64,000 nt of DNA from Rhizobium sp. BT03 (GTDB lineage: Bacteria > Pseudomonadota > Alphaproteobacteria > Rhizobiales > Rhizobiaceae). Positions 37,891 to 45,675 of this stretch are shown here, in pieces (positions within the stretch are counted from its first letter, which is position 1; each line of letters opens with the position of its first letter). The position numbers and the translations under genes are program-made. The stretch lies in the NCBI RefSeq assembly GCF_030053155.1, contig NZ_CP125640.1, forward strand, positions 3,570,001 to 3,634,000. Reading direction: 5' to 3'. Under the pieces are notes generated by a model. That model saw only the letters and a list, made by a program, of their open reading frames with translations, searched no databases and was not told the DNA's origin.

Positions 37891-38805
37891 ATGATCGAAC
37901 GCACGCCGATATTCAACTTCATCTGCTATACCATTCTCGCGCTCGGCATGGTGATCGCGCTTCTGCCATTCGTCATCGTCATCATCGCATCGACGCTCGA
38001 TCTGGAGACGGTCAATCGCGTGCCGCTGCCGCTGACCCCGGGTTCGCATTTCTGGGAAAATGCGCAGGCTGCCTGGACCCGCGCCGATCTCGGCAACAAG
38101 TTGATCCACAGCATCATCTTCGCCACTGCGGTCGGCGCCGGCAAGGTCATCCTTTCGGCCATGGCCGCCTTCTCGATCGTCTACTTCCGCTTCCGCGGCC
38201 GGCACCTGATCTTCTGGATCATCTTCATCACGCTGATGCTGCCGCTGGAAGTGCGCATCGTGCCGACCTATTCGATTGCCGCCAACGCGCTGCAGCCTTT
38301 CCAGACGATCCTCGATATCACCGGAATCACCGCGCTGGTCGCCTGGGTGTCCGGCATTCAGATCAAGCTCGAATGGGGCCTTTTGAATTCCTATACCGGC
38401 CTCGTGGCGCCGCTCGTCGCCACCGCGACCGGCACCTTCCTTTACCGCCAGTTCTACCTGACGGTTCCGGACGAGCTTGCCGAGGCGACGAAGATGGATG
38501 GCGCCGGCGCCGTCCGCTTCTTCATCGACATCCTGCTGCCGCTGTCGCGCTCGAACATGATCGCGCTGTTCACCATCATGTTCGTCTGGGCCTGGAACCA
38601 GTATCTCTGGCCGCTGCTCGTCACCACCGATCCGAATATCGGAATTGCGGTGACCCAGCTCAAGACCCTCATCCCGTCCGAATTCGGCCTGCCGGACTGG
38701 AACGTCGCCATGGCCGGTACACTTATCATCATGTCGCCGCCGTTGCTGCTCGTCATCCTGATGCAGCGCTGGTTCGTGCGCGGCCTTATCTCCACCGAGA
38801 AGTGA
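37891..38805 (+). CDS. ugpE: glycerol-3-phosphate ABC transporter permease UgpE
   Basis: A 304-residue inner-membrane subunit with six helices. MIERTPIFNFICYTILALGM starts the protein at 37891. The EAA loop is EATKMDGAGAVRFFIDILLP, and FVWAWNQYLWPLLVTTDPN is the strongly conserved UgpE/MalG-type segment. It is the partner of UgpA in the membrane channel. Confidence 0.93.
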   Translation: MIERTPIFNFICYTILALGMVIALLPFVIVIIASTLDLETVNRVPLPLTPGSHFWENAQAAWTRADLGNKLIHSIIFATAVGAGKVILSAMAAFSIVYFRFRGRHLIFWIIFITLMLPLEVRIVPTYSIAANALQPFQTILDITGITALVAWVSGIQIKLEWGLLNSYTGLVAPLVATATGTFLYRQFYLTVPDELAEATKMDGAGAVRFFIDILLPLSRSNMIALFTIMFVWAWNQYLWPLLVTTDPNIGIAVTQLKTLIPSEFGLPDWNVAMAGTLIIMSPPLLLVILMQRWFVRGLISTEK

Positions 38806-38817
38806 AGGAGCAGTCCT

Positions 38818-39927
38818 GTGGCACCGATCTCAATCCGTGATGTGAAGAAAAGCTACGGCAAGCAACCCGTCGTTCACGGCGTCGACCTGGAGATTCAGTC
38901 CGGCGAATTCATCGTCATCCTCGGTCCGTCCGGCTGCGGCAAGTCCACGCTGCTGCGCATGATCGCCGGCCTCGAGGAAATCAGCGGCGGCGACATTGCC
39001 ATCGACGGGCGCGTCGTCAACCAGCTGGAGCCGCGCGAGCGCGGCTGCGCCATGGTGTTCCAGAACTATGCGCTCTATCCGCACATGACGGTCGCGGAGA
39101 ATATCGGTTATGCCTTGAAGGTGGCCGGTGTGGCGAAGGCCGAGCGCAGCCGCCGCGTCGCCGAGGTTGCCAAGGCGCTCAGCCTCGAACCCTTCCTCGA
39201 CCGCCGGCCGGCCGCTCTTTCCGGCGGCCAGCGCCAGCGCGTCGCCATGGGGCGCGCGATGATCCGCGAACCGAAGGTGTTCCTCTTCGACGAGCCGCTG
39301 TCGAACCTCGACGCCAAGCTGCGCATCGCCATGCGCGCCGAAATCCGCCGCCTGCATCGCCGTCTCGGCGCCACCTCGATCTTCGTCACCCATGATCAGA
39401 CCGAGGCGATGACGCTGGCCGACCGGCTGGTGGTGATGAACGGCGGTAGGGTCGAGCAGGTCGGCACGCCGGAGGAGGTCTATCATCATCCGGTGTCGCG
39501 TTTCGTCGCCGGCTTCGTCGGCACGCCGGCGATGAACCTGCTCGAAGGCACGATCAACGATGAAGGCGTGTTCGTCTACGACCAGAGCCGCAAGGTCGCG
39601 CTGCCGCACGAACGCGCCGCATCGCTGAAAGGCAAACGCGTCGTGCTCGGCATGCGCGCCGAGGCCGCCCGTCTGGTGGCGCCGGATGCGCCCGGGGCCT
39701 TGGTGGCAACGGCCGACTTCATCGAGGAGCTCGGTGCGAGCCGTGTCGTCCATGCCGATTTCGACGGGCTGCCCTTCGCCGTGGCGTTGACCGAGGCCGT
39801 GACCGTGAAGTCGGGTGATCCGATCGGCATCGCGATCGATCACAACGCGATCCACCTTTATGCCGCCGATACAGGCCGGATCATCGAAAACCCTGAGATG
39901 AGCGGGGCGGATACGGTTCACGCCTGA
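38818..39927 (+). CDS. ugpC: glycerol-3-phosphate ABC transporter ATP-binding protein UgpC
   Basis: A 369-residue MalK-type ATPase starting with GTG at 38818, which has AAGGAG eight bases upstream. Walker [10 protein letters not shown] is at about 36-44, then [30 protein letters not shown], Walker [13 protein letters not shown] and [10 protein letters not shown], followed by the regulatory C-terminal domain. It completes ugpBAEC. It ends 15 bases from the convergent cupin gene with no clear terminator between. Confidence 0.93.
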   Translation: MAPISIRDVKKSYGKQPVVHGVDLEIQSGEFIVILGPSGCGKSTLLRMIAGLEEISGGDIAIDGRVVNQLEPRERGCAMVFQNYALYPHMTVAENIGYALKVAGVAKAERSRRVAEVAKALSLEPFLDRRPAALSGGQRQRVAMGRAMIREPKVFLFDEPLSNLDAKLRIAMRAEIRRLHRRLGATSIFVTHDQTEAMTLADRLVVMNGGRVEQVGTPEEVYHHPVSRFVAGFVGTPAMNLLEGTINDEGVFVYDQSRKVALPHERAASLKGKRVVLGMRAEAARLVAPDAPGALVATADFIEELGASRVVHADFDGLPFAVALTEAVTVKSGDPIGIAIDHNAIHLYAADTGRIIENPEMSGADTVHA

Positions 39928-39942
39928 CGGCGTCGGTATGCA

Positions 39943-40416
39943 TCAGCGATGGATCGGGTCGATCCAGGGCACGTTTTCCGGCTTTTCCACCGGTTCGATA
40001 TCGAGATTGACGACAACAGGTTCCTGGCCTGAGCGGACGAGCACGCATTCCAGCGTCTCGTCGCGGCTGGCATTGATTTCCTGGTGCGGCACATAGGGCG
40101 GGACATAGATGAAGTCGCCGGGGCCGGCCTCGGCGGTAAATTCCAGATGCTCGCCCCAGCGCATGCGGGCCTTGCCTTTGACGACGTAGATGATGCTTTC
40201 GAGATCGCCGTGATGATGCGCGCCGGTCTTGGCGTTGGCATGTATCGTCACGGTGCCGGCCCAGATCTTCTCGGCGCCGGCGCGCGCATTGTTGATGGCG
40301 GTGGCGCGGTTCATGCCCGGCGTCTGCGCGGTGCTGGGATCGAGCGAATTGCCGGGAATGACCTTGACGCCATGTTCCCGCCAATCGATGTGAGAATGCT
40401 CGTGGTCGTCGCTCAT
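39943..40416 (-). CDS. cupin-domain protein
   Basis: A 157-residue small cytoplasmic cupin. Motif 1 is GAHHHGDLESIIYVVKGKARM, with the His cluster and Glu for metal binding. Motif 2 is GDFIYVPPYVPHQEIN. GGAGG before the ATG supports the start. Several His and acidic residues at the N terminus (DDHEHSHIDWREH) might add a metal site. The function is unknown: cupins of this size include isomerases, dioxygenases and sugar-binding proteins. Confidence 0.82.
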   Translation of the reverse strand: MSDDHEHSHIDWREHGVKVIPGNSLDPSTAQTPGMNRATAINNARAGAEKIWAGTVTIHANAKTGAHHHGDLESIIYVVKGKARMRWGEHLEFTAEAGPGDFIYVPPYVPHQEINASRDETLECVLVRSGQEPVVVNLDIEPVEKPENVPWIDPIHR

Positions 40417-40504
40417 GCGCTGCCTCCATCTTCGGTGTAAACAATCTAGGTAGGCGCCGCGCAGCGGCCAAGTGGATTTATCTTCAAGGAAAGCTTTTCA
40501 CCCG

Positions 40505-41041
40505 ATGAGCCACCTCCCGCAAATCGACTACGAGACGGCTTCGCAAGAGGTTCGCGCGGCGTATGATGAAGAGATCAGGCTGCGCGGACGCATGACCAAC
40601 ATGAAGCGGACTCTCCTGCATTCGCCGGTCGCCCATCGCATCTATGCCGAGTGGTTCACGCTGCGGGCCGAGCTCGATCCCGTCATCAGCGACCGCGAGA
40701 TCTGGATCTTCTCGCATGCGATCTCGAAGGCGGCGAAATCGAAGATCGCCATCACCTTCTTTCGCCGGGCGCTGATCCGCAAGGGCTTCGATCCCGACGC
40801 GCTGGAATTTTCCGAGGAGGAGGCTTTGCTCCACGCCTTCGGCAAGGCGATCGTCGCCGATTCCAACGCCGTTCCGGTCGAGCTCTGGGCGAAGCTGAGA
40901 CAACGATATGAGACCAAGGTGCTGGTCGATCTCGTCGCCTTTGCCGGCATCATGCTGGCCACCGCCGTCTTCAACAATGTCGTCGGGGTCGATTTCGACC
41001 CCGAGCTTGAAGCCTTTGCCGAAGGCGCGGCTTCGACCTAG
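40505..41041 (+). CDS. AhpD-like / carboxymuconolactone decarboxylase-fold protein
   Basis: A 178-residue mainly helical protein of the AhpD-like fold (HSPVAHRIYAEWFTLRAEL, REIWIFSHAISKAAKS, FAGIMLATAVFNNVVGVDFD). It has no Cys-x-x-Cys pair, so it is not a peroxidase-reducing AhpD. It may be of the decarboxylase-like group. The start at 40505 is the best ATG, although AAGGAAAG lies somewhat far upstream; a GTG at 40472 is possible. Convergent with the isomerase gene; the stops overlap (41038-41041). Confidence 0.72.
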   Translation: MSHLPQIDYETASQEVRAAYDEEIRLRGRMTNMKRTLLHSPVAHRIYAEWFTLRAELDPVISDREIWIFSHAISKAAKSKIAITFFRRALIRKGFDPDALEFSEEEALLHAFGKAIVADSNAVPVELWAKLRQRYETKVLVDLVAFAGIMLATAVFNNVVGVDFDPELEAFAEGAAST

Positions 41042-41808
41042 CCGCCGAGCGAGGCGATCGCCGCCCTGACCGCGTCGGCGCCGGATCTGGTTGGCCGGTA
41101 TTCCAGGCCGACGGCGCCGTCATAGCCGTTGGCGAAGATCCAGCTGAGGCGGTGGGCAAGGTCGATGCCGCCGGAGCCCGGTTCGTTGCGGCCGGGATGA
41201 TCGGCGACATGAACATGGAAAACACGGTCGAGACGGCCGTCGAGCACCTCTTCAGTGCGTTCGTCCATCACGGCGGAATGGTAGATGTCGTAGACGATGC
41301 CGATCTCGGGACGGGCGACCTCATCGATGATGTCGAGGCCCTCGCGGGTCGAATCGAGGAAATAGCCGACATGGTCGATGCGGATGTTGAGCGGCTCGAC
41401 GCCGAGGCGCACACCGCTGCCTGCAAGAATATCAGCACCGGCCTTCAGCATTTCGGTGAGCGCCCGGCGCTGCTCTTCGCGGCTCACGCCCGGAAGATCG
41501 TTGCCGGCCTGGGCAATCAGCACCGGCGCGCCGAGACGCTTTGCCGCGGCGACAGACTGGGCCAAACCTAGCAGCCAGGCCTGCCGGTTGCCGGCATCGG
41601 TCAGCGCGATCATCGGCTCGGCGACGAGGCTGGTAACGGCAAGACCGGTTTCATCAAGTGCTGCCTCCATCGCGTCCAGATCCTTGTCGGTCCAGCGCCA
41701 GAATTCGATCGCCGTCAGGCCGCCCGCATGAGCGCGGCGGATGCGATCGGGAAAGCTGTCGCCCTCTTCGGCAAACAGCCACTCTATGCAGGCTGAATAA
41801 CGTCGCAT
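41038..41808 (-). CDS. hydroxypyruvate isomerase-like TIM-barrel protein
   Basis: A 256-residue TIM barrel of the AP-endonuclease-2/sugar isomerase superfamily. VEPLNIRIDHVGYFL, IGIVYDIYHSAVM and VFHVHVADHPGRNEPGSGGID match the Hyi group, with metal-binding Glu, Asp and His and the GRNEPG loop. GAGGAG five bases before the ATG at 41808 fixes the start. It probably interconverts hydroxypyruvate and tartronate semialdehyde or a related small sugar acid. It is divergent from the SDR gene. Confidence 0.83.
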   Translation of the reverse strand: MRRYSACIEWLFAEEGDSFPDRIRRAHAGGLTAIEFWRWTDKDLDAMEAALDETGLAVTSLVAEPMIALTDAGNRQAWLLGLAQSVAAAKRLGAPVLIAQAGNDLPGVSREEQRRALTEMLKAGADILAGSGVRLGVEPLNIRIDHVGYFLDSTREGLDIIDEVARPEIGIVYDIYHSAVMDERTEEVLDGRLDRVFHVHVADHPGRNEPGSGGIDLAHRLSWIFANGYDGAVGLEYRPTRSGADAVRAAIASLGG

Positions 41809-41951
41809 GAAAACTCCTCGCATGTGCGGATGCAGGCTGCGACAGATCGGTGGCTGCCGCAAGAGGCGTCTCAGTGCTTGACGCCCGGTTTCATTGGCGG
41901 AACACTTGGCACATCGGGCCGGACCTGCCGGCCGCTTGCGCGGAGGAAAAT

Positions 41952-42740
41952 ATGGATCTGGGACTGAAGGGAAAGACCGCCGTCATAACAGGCGCCTCTG
42001 TCGGCATTGGCTTGGCGATCGCCGAGGGGCTGGCGGCCGAGGGCTCCAATCTCGTGCTGGCCGCCCGCGGCGGCGAACGGCTCGAGGCGGAAGCCGCCCG
42101 GATCGCCGAGAAGTACGGCGTCGGCGCCGCCGCTATTGCCGCTGATGTGGCGACGGTTGCGGGAACCGAGGCGATCATTGCCGCGGCGGCCGAAAAAGGC
42201 GGCGCCGATATCCTCATCAATAATGCCGGTACCGGCTCGAACGAGACGGTGATGGAGGCGCCCGACGAGAAGTGGCAGAGCTATTGGGACCTGCATGTGA
42301 TGGCCGCCGTGCGGCTGGCGCGCGGCATCGCGCCGCAGATGAAGAGGCGCGGCGGCGGTGTCATCCTGCACAATGCCTCGATCTGCGCCGTCCAGCCGCT
42401 CTGGTACGAGCCGATCTACAATGTCAGCAAGTCGGCGCTGATGATGTTTTCGAAGACGCTTTCCACGGAGCTCATCCCGGACAATATCCGCGTCAACTGC
42501 GTCAATGCCGGCCTGATCCTGACGCCCGATTGGATCAAGACCGCCAAGCAGTTGACGGCCGAAACCGGCGGGAACTGGGAGGGCTATCTGCAGAGCGTCG
42601 CCAATGAGCACGCCGCCTCCAAACGGTTCGGGACGCCGGAAGAGTTGGCAAACGTCTTCGTCTTCCTGAGTTCGGAGCGCGCGAGCTATTGCATCGGTTC
42701 CACCTATTTCGTCGATGGCGGCATGCTGAAGACGATCTGA
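41952..42740 (+). CDS. SDR family oxidoreductase
   Basis: A 262-residue short-chain dehydrogenase with TGASVGIG (cofactor), NNAG, the catalytic Ser region (LHNASICAVQP) and Tyr-x-x-x-Lys in YNVSK, and C-terminal YFVDGGMLKTI. GGAGG six bases before the ATG at 41952 fixes the start. The substrate is unknown. The position beside an Hyi-like gene suggests a small-acid or sugar pathway. Confidence 0.87.
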   Translation: MDLGLKGKTAVITGASVGIGLAIAEGLAAEGSNLVLAARGGERLEAEAARIAEKYGVGAAAIAADVATVAGTEAIIAAAAEKGGADILINNAGTGSNETVMEAPDEKWQSYWDLHVMAAVRLARGIAPQMKRRGGGVILHNASICAVQPLWYEPIYNVSKSALMMFSKTLSTELIPDNIRVNCVNAGLILTPDWIKTAKQLTAETGGNWEGYLQSVANEHAASKRFGTPEELANVFVFLSSERASYCIGSTYFVDGGMLKTI

Positions 42741-42805
42741 GCGAGGCTACAGCGCTCGGCGTTCCTTCCAAGGTCGCCGGGCAGCCTGTGGACGTTGCCG
42801 ATATA

Positions 42806-42822
42806 AGCTATAAATAATAGCT
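42806..42822. promoter_or_regulatory. candidate Rrf2 operator
   Basis: A perfect inverted repeat AGCTAT-AAATA-ATAGCT lies about 85 bases before the Rrf2 ATG in an AT-rich pocket. Rrf2 regulators commonly bind dyads in their own promoters. Confidence 0.5.
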
Positions 42823-42904
42823 ATTTTGTTGTATGTTCACGTTTTTGACGCTATTTGCCTGCTATTGGCGGGATAAATACTGCGTTTTCTACAGGGCAAC
42901 GACG

Positions 42905-43369
42905 ATGCTGACGAAAAAGGGAAAATATGGGCTGAAGGCGCTGGTGGATCTGGCGCGGCTGGCGCCGGGTGAGACCGCCTTCATCAATGACATCGCCGCC
43001 CGCAACAATATCCCGAAGAAGTTTCTCGATACCATCCTGCTCGAACTGCGCAATGTCGGCATCCTGCGCTCGAAAAAGGGGCCGGGCGGCGGCTATTCCC
43101 TGTCGCGGCCGGCCTCCGAAATCCGCATCGGCCACGTCATCCGCACGCTCGATGGGCCCTTAGCGCCGATCCGCTGTGCCAGCCGCACGGCTTACGAGGC
43201 CTGCGACGACTGCGCCGATCCGGAAACCTGTCAGGTGCGGCGCTCGATGACCGATGTTCGTGACGCGATCGCCGCCATTCTCGACAATATGAGCCTCGAG
43301 CAATTCGTCGCCACCGGCGGCCGCATCGACGGCACCAAGGAAGCATTGCCGATCTCCGCCGCCAGCTGA
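42905..43369 (+). CDS. Rrf2 family transcriptional regulator with four cysteines
   Basis: A 154-residue regulator. The winged-helix N terminus MLTKKGKYGLKALVDLARL and KKGPGGGYSL are characteristic of Rrf2. The middle holds Cys91, Cys100, Cys103 and Cys109 (RCASRTAYEACDDCADPETC), where IscR/RirA-type members bind an iron-sulfur cluster. AGGG about ten bases upstream supports the ATG at 42905. It follows the SDR gene by 165 bases and faces the SfnB/DszC-like gene. It may sense iron-sulfur status, redox state or sulfur supply. Confidence 0.88.
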   Translation: MLTKKGKYGLKALVDLARLAPGETAFINDIAARNNIPKKFLDTILLELRNVGILRSKKGPGGGYSLSRPASEIRIGHVIRTLDGPLAPIRCASRTAYEACDDCADPETCQVRRSMTDVRDAIAAILDNMSLEQFVATGGRIDGTKEALPISAAS

Positions 43370-43374
43370 ATTGA

Positions 43375-43478
43375 ATGCATGTCGCCCGGAAGTGTGTAGC
43401 GGTTCCGGGATAACGACATGCATCAAAACAAGGAGCTAAAGCGCCTCGCATGAATCAAGTTTGATGCGACGCGCTTTA
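43375..43478. repeat. palindromic intergenic element, two hairpins
   Basis: Two nested dyads lie back to back. The first has ATGCATGTCG...CGACATGCAT outer arms and CCCGGAA...TTCCGGG inner arms (43375-43423). The second has TAAAGCGC...GCGCTTTA with near-perfect CTCGCAT...ATGCGAC inside (43437-43478). The first matches my recollection of a palindrome scattered through Rhizobium intergenic regions. It lies between convergent genes and may end both transcripts. Confidence 0.7.
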
Positions 43479-44603
43479 GGCGTCGCCGGGCTTCGACTGA
43501 TATTCGCCTGCGGCACGCACCAGTTTCTCGCGCGGTAGCGACAGCGCATGAATGCGGGCATTGCGCCAATGCCGGTCGAGATTGAGTCCGATGCCGGCCG
43601 ATGTTTCCCCTGCCAGTTCGAACAGCGCGTTTGCGGTGTCGAGTGCCGTTTCTCCGGCAAGGATCGCGGCCGCCGAGGCGGAGAAATGTGCCTCCGCCAT
43701 CGCCGCCTCTGCGGGATTGACCTGGGCAATGTCGAGTTTGCGGCCAGCCCGTTCCAAGGCTGCCGCGGTCGCTTCGATGCGGATGGCGCGTTCGCCGATC
43801 CGGGCAAGGACCGCCGTATCGCGATCGCCAATGGCCGCCATCAGATCGCTCCATGCGGCCCGGGCGATACCCAGGCTGACACTTGCCTTGAGCAGCAGGC
43901 CGAGCGAGGTGCCGGTCGAAACGTCGGAGGAGGGGGCAGGCGCCATCGCATCGGCATTGACGTGAAGCGTGCCGACGATCGCCGTCGCCGCGCCATTGGT
44001 GCGCTGGCCGAAGCCGTCCCAATCGTCGACCACCTGCAGGCCTCCGTCATTGCGTGCGAGGTAGAGCGTCACAAGGCGGCTGGGTGGAGCGGTGGCGGCA
44101 GCCGCGATCCAGTCGGCAAATAAAATGCCGGGCGCTTGCCGTGTTCGCCCGCTCAGTCGGCAGCCCGGGCCTTCGGCCGTAAGCTCGGCCCCGTCGGCGA
44201 AGGTGGCGCCGGCAAAGCGGTCACCGAGCAGCACACGGGCAAACAGCGATGCCTGCAGATCCTCAGTTGCCTGGGTGCGCAGCGTTTCCAGCACGCAAAA
44301 ATGGTTTTCCAGCGCCTCGCCGATCGAGGCATCGCCTTCGGCAATGATTGCGACGATTTCAGCGAGCAGCGCGTTCGACACGTCGAGCCCTTGATGGTCG
44401 GGCGGAACAGTGACTGCCGTCAGTCCCGAAACCGACAGCGCGTCGAGTTCGGCAAAGGGCAGCACGCGGTTGATATCGCGTTCGCTCGCCTGATGCCGGA
44501 AGGCGGCGGCGAGGCTGCGGGCGGTGGATATCGCCTCCTCTTCACTTTCGATGCGATGCGCAGGAGGCCTCACTTTGACCTGAAACTGCGATACCGTTCC
44601 CAT
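43476..44603 (-). CDS. acyl-CoA dehydrogenase-like oxidoreductase, SfnB/DszC type
   Basis: A 375-residue flavoprotein of the acyl-CoA dehydrogenase superfamily. It has a helical N domain (ALSVSGLTAVTVPPDHQGLD), a middle beta domain and a C-terminal four-helix bundle (LLLKASVSLGIARAAWSD, GLNLDRHWRNARIHAL). The pattern resembles SfnB/DszC-like, flavin-dependent enzymes in use of organic sulfur rather than fatty-acid oxidation, since the usual catalytic Glu motif is not evident. It is convergent with the Rrf2 regulator across the palindromic element. Substrate is unknown. Confidence 0.75.
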   Translation of the reverse strand: MGTVSQFQVKVRPPAHRIESEEEAISTARSLAAAFRHQASERDINRVLPFAELDALSVSGLTAVTVPPDHQGLDVSNALLAEIVAIIAEGDASIGEALENHFCVLETLRTQATEDLQASLFARVLLGDRFAGATFADGAELTAEGPGCRLSGRTRQAPGILFADWIAAAATAPPSRLVTLYLARNDGGLQVVDDWDGFGQRTNGAATAIVGTLHVNADAMAPAPSSDVSTGTSLGLLLKASVSLGIARAAWSDLMAAIGDRDTAVLARIGERAIRIEATAAALERAGRKLDIAQVNPAEAAMAEAHFSASAAAILAGETALDTANALFELAGETSAGIGLNLDRHWRNARIHALSLPREKLVRAAGEYQSKPGDA

Positions 44604-44904
44604 CGGTCACTCTTTCCTACAGCGCTCCGCGTCTTTTCGGATGGGCGAAGAACGCTGCAACAGGTTGACTCGGCGCCTCGTGCTTTCCGAAAATCGCTCT
44701 GATTGTCGCGCCGATGGCAGGGATACAGGAGTGAGGGATCGGCCCTCGAATGATAAGGCCGGTTTTTCTACAAAACCCCAAGGCTTTGAATTTTCTTACT
44801 AGCTTGATTGCCTTTTTTTCGCCTCTACTTACCGTCAAGTGGGGCTTCCTTGATTGAGAAACATGATGAGCGATACTCTTGCTCGCAACGGCGAGGTTTC
44901 GAAA
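44604..44904. other. intergenic region, oxidoreductase / phosphatase
   Basis: About 300 bases between divergent genes. At 44618-44660 TACAGCG and CGCTGCA enclose a GC-rich core, resembling a degenerate copy of a common rhizobial palindromic repeat. From 44770 it is T-rich. No further gene is seen. Confidence 0.4.
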
Positions 44905-45642
44905 ATGGCACGCCAGTCGAGACCACGTCTGACGCTGGATATTGCCGCGATCCCGACCTATGCGATCGGCGACATTCATGGACGCTACGATCTGCTTGCG
45001 AAAGCCGAGGCGGCGATCCTGCGCGATGCCGCGCGGCTGCCGGGGCGCAAGCTGATTGTAACGCTTGGCGACTATATCGACCGTGGGCCGGAATCGGCCC
45101 AGGTCATCGCTCACCTCATGGAGCCGCCGCCGGATGATTTCGACCGTATCTGTCTTGCCGGCAATCATGAAATCGCCATGCTCGACTATATCGACGGCTG
45201 GATCTCCTATGACGAGTGGATGCGGATGGGTTCGGCGGAGTCGCTGAAATCCTATGGACTCGATCCGGAGCATCTGCCGCTGGTCTTTCCCTCCGGCGCG
45301 AAGCTCGATTCCTTCATCCGCCAGTCGCTGCCGCACACGCATATCGATTTCATGCGGGCCATGCCTGTCATGCTGGAGACGCCAAGCGTGATTTTCGTGC
45401 ATGCCGGCATCAATCCGAAGCTGCCGCTCGGCGAGCAGACCGACGAGGATCTGGTCATGATCCGCCAGCGGTTTCTCGAAAGCCGGGTGCCGTTGCCGAA
45501 GCTCGTCGTTCACGGTCACACGCCGAACGACGAGCCCGACATACGGCCGAGACGGCTCAATCTCGATACGCGCGCCTATCGCAGCGGCAAGCTGACCGTC
45601 GCCCGCCTCTGGCAAGGTAAGGTGCATCTGTTTTCCACCTGA
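44905..45642 (+). CDS. metallophosphoesterase, PPP-type serine/threonine phosphatase / ApaH-like
   Basis: A 245-residue two-metal phosphatase with all PPP motifs: AIGDIHGRYD, LGDYIDRGPES, LAGNHEIAML, FVHAGINP and VVHGHTPN. It is either a protein phosphatase (Prp-like) or a symmetrical diadenosine-tetraphosphate hydrolase-like enzyme, and the motifs do not decide. I chose the ATG at 44905 because GAGG lies eight bases upstream. ATGs at 44863 and 44866 would add 13-14 residues and lack a good site. Stand-alone and convergent with the RND pump. Confidence 0.87.
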   Translation: MARQSRPRLTLDIAAIPTYAIGDIHGRYDLLAKAEAAILRDAARLPGRKLIVTLGDYIDRGPESAQVIAHLMEPPPDDFDRICLAGNHEIAMLDYIDGWISYDEWMRMGSAESLKSYGLDPEHLPLVFPSGAKLDSFIRQSLPHTHIDFMRAMPVMLETPSVIFVHAGINPKLPLGEQTDEDLVMIRQRFLESRVPLPKLVVHGHTPNDEPDIRPRRLNLDTRAYRSGKLTVARLWQGKVHLFST

Positions 45643-45675
45643 CTGCCTGCCTTATCGGCCGGCTGTCGAAGCGGA

